In this document: positions 58,932 to 64,000 of the stretch, in pieces
Position numbering within the stretch: position 1 is the stretch's first letter
Layout: every line of letters begins with the position of its first letter
Assembly: GCF_000006565.2 (NCBI RefSeq)
Contig: NC_031469.1
Span: forward strand, 2,066,583 to 2,130,582
Length of the DNA stretch: 64,000 nt
Source: Toxoplasma gondii ME49
Lineage: Eukaryota; Apicomplexa; Conoidasida; Eucoccidiorida; Sarcocystidae
Reading direction: 5' to 3'
The notes under the pieces: model-generated
The model's input: the letters and a program-made list of their open reading frames with translations, nothing else
Told to the model about the DNA's origin: nothing
Databases searched by the model: none
Program-made: the position numbers and the translations under genes

Positions 58932-61900
58932 TCACCTGCCGCTGTCACCGAATGCGCCAAGAGCCTGGCTTGCATCTCCACTTCCTTCCCCATCAGGGGC
59001 GCCTAAGTCACCTGAAGCCCAGTCGGAGGTGCCTGGCTGGCCAGACTCGCTGGCACTGGAATAATTGGACTGAAATGATGAAGACGGCGAGTCAAGAATG
59101 ATAAGCTCACCCTGCAAGCGGCTAACAACGACGGAGGTCGAATAACGATCAACGCCATCAGCACCGGTCCACCGCCGAGTCTGAAGTTTACCGGTAACAA
59201 AAACGCGGCGTCCTGTGCTGGAGACAGAAGCCGACAACCGAAAAGTGCAAGCAACACGCACACGGAGGTGTTGGTAAGGAAACGATATCGAGACATAAAG
59301 AAACGAAACGAACGTCGCGTCAAGAAAGACCGAAACCAATGCACGTGGCTCCTCTCCAATCTTGCTGATAAGCGGCTGCGGATCTACAAAATCCCAGAAC
59401 CTTGGACCAACTTAATAGGATATACGCATGCAGATGGACACTCTAGGAACAAAACTCGTTCACAAAACGCGCCTTGGACACATTCATGGATATTTATGTA
59501 CACAGAAACGGTTTTGACTCATGCACGTCAACATGGGATCACCATTCATCGGCCGGCTAACAAAGGTGAGGGTGCATACATACAGTGAAGCGCCGTTCAT
59601 GAGGCATCGAAAGACGATAGAACGCGAGACAAAACTCGATGTCAACCACGTTGCCTCTCTACAGCGACCACGCGACACCTGGGTCCTGATTAATTGAAGT
59701 ATGGAGATCTGAAAGTGGTTCGAGGTAACACGCTGTGTTATGCCGCGAACAAGCAGCTTATAATGAACACTTACTGAAGATACTTATCCACGAGGTCGAC
59801 GAGGGATTCATCGTAGACGACAACGCGATGCCATTCGGTCCGAGAATGAGCATCCCCGGTTGCCTGCATGTTTCCAGAGTTGGGCAGAAAACGGTGGAAG
59901 ACGACTGGCTGGAAAGTGTCCAGAAATCGCTCTTTCAAACGTCGGCATTTTCCGACTTCTGAGCATCTGTGGCTCGAATATTTGCCCTGGTAGAGTTTCG
60001 CCCCTGATCACACCAGTACTTAAACACGCTCTCAACAGCGCGTCGCTGAGAGCTGAGGAGACCTTGCGTTTGGTGAATGCGGCCCCACCTAGCATGGCAC
60101 TCGACAATGTTGTGCATCTGCTTTCAAATTCGAAGGCGTTTCGCACTTTCTCTCCCGCGGAGAAAACACGAAAATGTGGAAACTGCCCCGAGGCAAGTGT
60201 CTTTAGAGTGTCTTCCCTACGCAGGCTCTGTTGAGCGGTACTTAGGTTTCTTCCATATGAGCACACGGTTTTTACCTGGGGTTGGCTTGCCCTATCTTCT
60301 TGGCCAGAATTACGCTAGCTTTCCCACAACAGGAATGGCCATGCCTTGCATCCACCGGAACTATGACCCTTTCTCCACTATCACAGTCGGTCCCGCACAC
60401 GATGGTCATGAGACACACAATAGAACTTGGATCCGGTAAACGAAGACTTTCAAAATCTGAACCAGTAGTCCAACTGGGGTGCCGAATATACTCTCCAGAG
60501 AAAAGCTGTTTACAGAAACCTAGGAATCCCACCGTGTAATGTGTAACAGGCAGCCTAGATTCCGTTGTCTTCTGATTCATGCTGCCGGCTTCTCCGCCAC
60601 ACCCGTCGACTGTTTCTTTTTCAAGCCAAGCCAACACGTGACTTGCCTCAAGAAGCCACTCCCTGCTCTCCTGCAGATTGACGGAGACGGTGGCCTTCCT
60701 GGCATGAGGGCATCGTAGCCCCTCAGTTCGTTTCTTCTTTTGCTCACCTTATCTATCCAGTTCACCGACGTGGCCATTGAAAACCAAGCAAACGTGTCAC
60801 CGTTCGACATTCGACGAATCTCCGGCATGTTCCCCAGTCTCCCAAGGAGCGTCACCCGGTTCACAGACATCTCTGCATGCTGCTCGCAAGGAAAGTCGGG
60901 CAAATGCATACATATGCCTCTGTTTATTCGATTTAAGTTACACAGTTCTGGATCATGGGATTCCGGTAAACAAGGGGGACATTGACGAGCGAAACCGAAA
61001 CTCCATGCTACCCATTATCAAGCAAGGTTCTTGGGTTTATATAAACAACCTTTTGCTGAAGACTAGATGGTGAAACACGCAGAACGGTGCAAGGCTATCG
61101 GCATCGGCAGCTCAACAGGAAACCCCCGTTCTTTGGTTGAAGACCGGAACGCTCCCAGAGAACACAACAAGAGCGAAACTGTTAGACAGGCACGAAAACA
61201 CCAGCATCGTCAAGCCGGGTCGAAGTCCCATTACGGTGCATATGCACATACGTGTACACACATATATACATGAATAGCTTTGCGTGGGGTTGCACATGCA
61301 CGCGCAGTTGCACACAGTTAAGTCGCGACGCGAAACTCTAAAAACAGACAGAACACAAAGAATGCGAATGCACTGACCATGGTAGATCTCGTATTTCTCC
61401 TCAAGTTGACTGATGTCGACGGGAAGTCGCCGATCAGATGCGCACCACATGGACTTACCCGGAGAGGCCCTCCTCTTCTGCCGGTGCGCGAGGGTGAGCT
61501 GGAAGCACCCGGCGAGAAGGGTTCATCACGTAGAGCGTTCAAGCGAGAACTTGAAGAATTGCTTCTAGGCGCGACATGGAAAGAAGCTAGCGGAAAACTC
61601 TGGCTTTGACTGGCCTCCACCCGGGTCACCTGTTTGAGGTCCGAGCCCCCGTGTTGCTCAACTGCGACATTTTGTAAATGGTGTAGAGTAGAAAAAGAGC
61701 AAGAGTTTCTCTTCGACAAAACTCCGACGGCGTGCACGGGAGGGCACGGGGCAGTCCCGGTGCTGGCGCAGGAAAGCCCCCCGGCTGTTCTTCCACGCGA
61801 GAACTGCACAGACTCCACTCGTGGCATCTTCGCGACTGAAGGCGCTACGAAGCCGAGGCGTCTGCAGCTCACGGCCTCCGACTGGATTCCTCCATGAAGA

Positions 61901-62253
61901 GAGAAGGGGACAGTGGATGCAGACTGAGACCGGCACAAGGGTGCCGAGTTGAGCAAGCGGGTACGCGAGAGAGAAGACAGCATGCTAGGAAGCTCAAGCA
62001 CCTGGGTCCTCGAAGTCGCAGGCCCGCCGCTAAGGGCAAAGCAGCTGTCGGGACACAAGGAAGAGATCCACAGGAAACACACAAGGAGGGTGGAAAGAAG
62101 AAACAGCACGGGACGCGGGCGGCTTGGTGAGAGGGAGCAAGAGGAAAGAAGACAAACTGATCCGGAAGGATGTCGCTCGGAAGTTCGCAGTGACTTCCAT
62201 GTCTCCTCAGCCCTCTCACCAAGGCCTCCACGCGCTCGCGACTGTGCAGCCAT
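58932..62253 (-). CDS. SSB: Bacterial-type single-strand DNA-binding protein with plastid-type leader
   Basis: OB-fold protein that coats single-stranded DNA during replication; a leader of this type points to the apicoplast genome. Exons 62253-61378, 60870-60748, 59863-59775 and 59217-58932 join in phase (457 residues). The core follows the bacterial pattern in order: SVNRVTLLGRLGNMPEIRR, NGDTFAWFSMATSVNWIDK, SRTEWHRVVVYDESLVDLV, DKYLHTGRRVFVTGKLQTRRW, DRYSTSVVVSRLQGELIIL. The C-terminus is Ser/Gly-rich and lacks the acidic DDxxPF tip that recruits partners in bacteria. The first exon is almost all leader: a hydrophobic signal segment (PVLFLLSTLLVCFLWISSLC) at 62109-62050, then about 230 Ser/Arg/Thr-rich residues as transit region. 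The frame is open upstream to 62736; ATGs at 62565, 62526 and 62403 are alternatives, so the start is uncertain. Identity is very secure. Confidence 0.93.
60413..60553 (+). repeat. Diverged dispersed repeat, copy B
   Basis: This is the partner of 38703-38836. It lies inside the SSB intron between the exons at 60870-60748 and 59863-59775, antisense to that gene. The shared blocks keep order and approximate spacing. Confidence 0.6.
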
Positions 62254-63402
62254 AGAGACAAGGGGCAGAAAGGAACCTAGAAAGGACCAGAAGCGGGTCT
62301 GGGGAAGGCACACGAGGCCCCGGAAAAGAGAGGAACGAGCAACAAATGAAAGAGACAAGGTACGCAGAACTCCACTGGATAGGGAAAATAATGGAGAGAG
62401 CATGGGGGACAATGGGGTCGTCGTTCCTTTTGTCGCGTGTAGGTTCGGAGAGACAACCGGCGCAAAGTGCAAAGAGACAAGCGGGTGTTTACTGCCTTCA
62501 CTCGTCGAAACAACTTTCCTCCACATATCCTCCTGCGACGAAGAAAAAGACCCTTGTTCAATCATGCAAAATATATCGGACGTCTGTACACGGCGCACTG
62601 AAAGCCGCCCTCTCACCGGGGGTCGATTCGCGACGTCTCCATTGCTGGGATTGGGGTCAGACGACGAAGAAAAGAACTCGAGAGCAAACAAAAGAGACGG
62701 CGAAACAGGAATCGGAAGTGCTTGAGTCACACACACACACCAAACTGGGCGCGCGTTTTTGTCACAGTTTCGTGAAGGAAGAAGCCGGATGTGGAATAGC
62801 AGTCAACTTCTGAGGGCTGCAGCAAAAGGAGACGGGAATGATGTCGGAGCGAAAACACAGGCGGACAGACTCGGTAGCCGCGACACAGCGGAGAATGCAA
62901 CTCTCAGAAGAAGGAAACGCTGCGAGTTGGTGTTTTACTCTGTGTATTCACTGATCACCTGAGGAGAGGAACTCAGTAAAAACTAGTGGGCGGGTGCGTA
63001 GCAACCAGAAAGCTTCCTCTGCGACCGTCTGATCATGTGACACGCCGCGGGTACCAACGGAACCCCACGTTTTGTCTTTCACACACAACCGTGTAATCGT
63101 AGTGGCGTTCCCAGTCAAGAATCACTCTAAAAACAAAGATGCAGTACAGAACCCAGGACTGTATTTCATGCTCCTCGAAAGAATTTTGACGTTGTCAACG
63201 ACTCTCTTGATTGGCCAACAGTTCGGGACACAAAGTGCGGTGGAGCATCCCCATTGGAAACACATGTAGACATGGCTGCTTCGCGACAGAATCGCCACGG
63301 AAGGGAAGTTTCGTAATATGGATACACACTAAAGAGTCCGTGGCGGGTGCTGTTTCTTTTGGAACTAGTTTGTGACGCGATGCCGACCGAAACGAGGTTC
63401 AA
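62254..63402. other. Upstream flank of the SSB gene
   Basis: Likely contains the SSB promoter, the 5' UTR and possibly further 5' coding sequence up to 62736. A short (CA)n run lies at about 62730-62741. No other gene was seen before the tRNA. Confidence 0.5.
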
Positions 63403-63474
63403 GGGCTGATGGTGTAGGGGTATCACGTTCGCTTCGCATGCGAAAGGTCTCGGGTTCAATTCCCGATCAGTCCA
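63403..63474 (+). tRNA. tRNA-Ala(CGC): tRNA-Ala (anticodon CGC)
   Basis: A 72-base cloverleaf without intron. The acceptor stem GGGCTGA pairs with TCAGTCC and includes G3:U70, the alanine identity pair. D stem is GTG/CAC. The anticodon stem TTCGC/GCGAA encloses loop TTCGCAT with anticodon CGC, reading codon GCG. The T arm TCGGG-TTCAATT-CCCGA fits the B-box, and the discriminator base is A. CCA is not encoded, as expected for a eukaryotic nuclear gene. Confidence 0.95.
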
Positions 63475-64000
63475 CTGAATCGTACCTTTTCTTAAGCTCC
63501 TTGTTGCCCAAATGAGTGCAGTTCTGTTTCATTTGTTGTTCGAAAATAGTTTCCCGCAGCTATTTCCGAATGCGCCTCGTTACGGGTGACCGCAGATATC
63601 GTGCAACAGAAACAGGGGGTTCGTGTTGCATATGAAAGGGGCTCTGAAATTCACTGCAGCAGGCTGAACCACGTTTTGACTATCCACTTAAAGGTTTGTT
63701 TAGATCGGAACACCGTTCTTCGTAACAATTCGTGGTCAGGAGGGTCTCATCTTGCTGTCTTGAAATGTGTGTGTCTGGAAGATACTTTCCCTGTGCGTTG
63801 CTGCTGATTCAAAGTGACGACCGCCGCCCTTTTTCCCTCGGTGCTTAGCATAAACCCGTTTTCGTGAGTCGCTTCACAGCTATGAATCTGTTTGTAGCAA
63901 CCCGAAAGTCTCCCGTGTTGATTGTGCTTTTTGTTGCACCGCGAAAAACTGCCGTCTATGCTTTAAAGGGCGTGCCGTGCCCTGTAAGTGTGTGTGAACG
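63475..64000. other. Right-edge region
   Basis: No supported gene. The tRNA is not followed by a T run of four or more close by. A short plus frame at 63586-63807 has no recognisable content. Confidence 0.5.

Noticed and set aside
1..64000. CRISPR arrays, insertion sequences, prophage or bacterial operons
   Set aside because: The window is eukaryotic nuclear DNA with spliced genes. No regularly spaced direct repeats with unique spacers, and no transposase, integrase or reverse transcriptase frame, were seen.

Overview
The window looks like nuclear DNA of a tissue-cyst coccidian (Toxoplasma/Neospora/Hammondia type). The evidence is intron-rich genes with GT..AG borders, start contexts such as AAAATGG, a local excess of the palindrome GCATGC, and two genes for plastid-type proteins carrying long N-terminal leaders of the kind used for apicoplast import. 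I cannot name the species from sequence alone. Many computed reading frames open at GTG, CTG or TTG, so starts were moved to ATG and exons were rebuilt by hand from splice sites and phase. Layout, left to right. (1) 1-8175: the minus strand holds the N-terminal part of the DNA primase large subunit in about ten exons; its expected C-terminal Fe-S domain was not found. (2) 10687-14062, plus: the 3' part of an unrecognised gene. (3) 16055-18580, plus: a complete four-exon branched-chain amino acid aminotransferase. (4) 24721-19426, minus: a nine-exon gene of unknown function, convergent with the aminotransferase gene. (5) 27960-26958, minus: a small two-exon secreted protein. (6) 29582-34225, plus: a very large single-exon protein with an N-terminus that may be mitochondrial. 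(7) 37190-41230, plus: a signal-anchor protein that I read as up to four tandem thioredoxin/GST-N-like modules; this is the most unusual gene in the window. (8) 43921-42755, minus: a secreted, Ala/Pro/Val-rich protein. (9) About 44950-45599, plus: exons of a possible TPR protein. (10) 46238-48608, plus: a signal-peptide protein with a very acidic middle and a basic helical C-terminus. (11) 52224-56727, plus: an A-type Fe-S carrier (SufA/IscA family) with a plastid-type leader and a 21-base micro-exon. (12) 62253-58932, minus: a bacterial-type single-strand DNA-binding protein, also with a long leader. (13) 63403-63474, plus: tRNA-Ala(CGC). How the genes relate: no operons are expected or seen. 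Two themes recur. One is DNA replication, nuclear (primase) and apicoplast (SSB). The other is organelle metabolism: Fe-S assembly in the plastid and branched-chain amino acid turnover, probably mitochondrial. Three separate genes encode signal-peptide proteins of a kind common among coccidian dense-granule or vacuolar cargo, but none can be named. The rest is introns and long intergenic DNA holding microsatellites, short tandem repeats and two pairs of diverged dispersed repeats.
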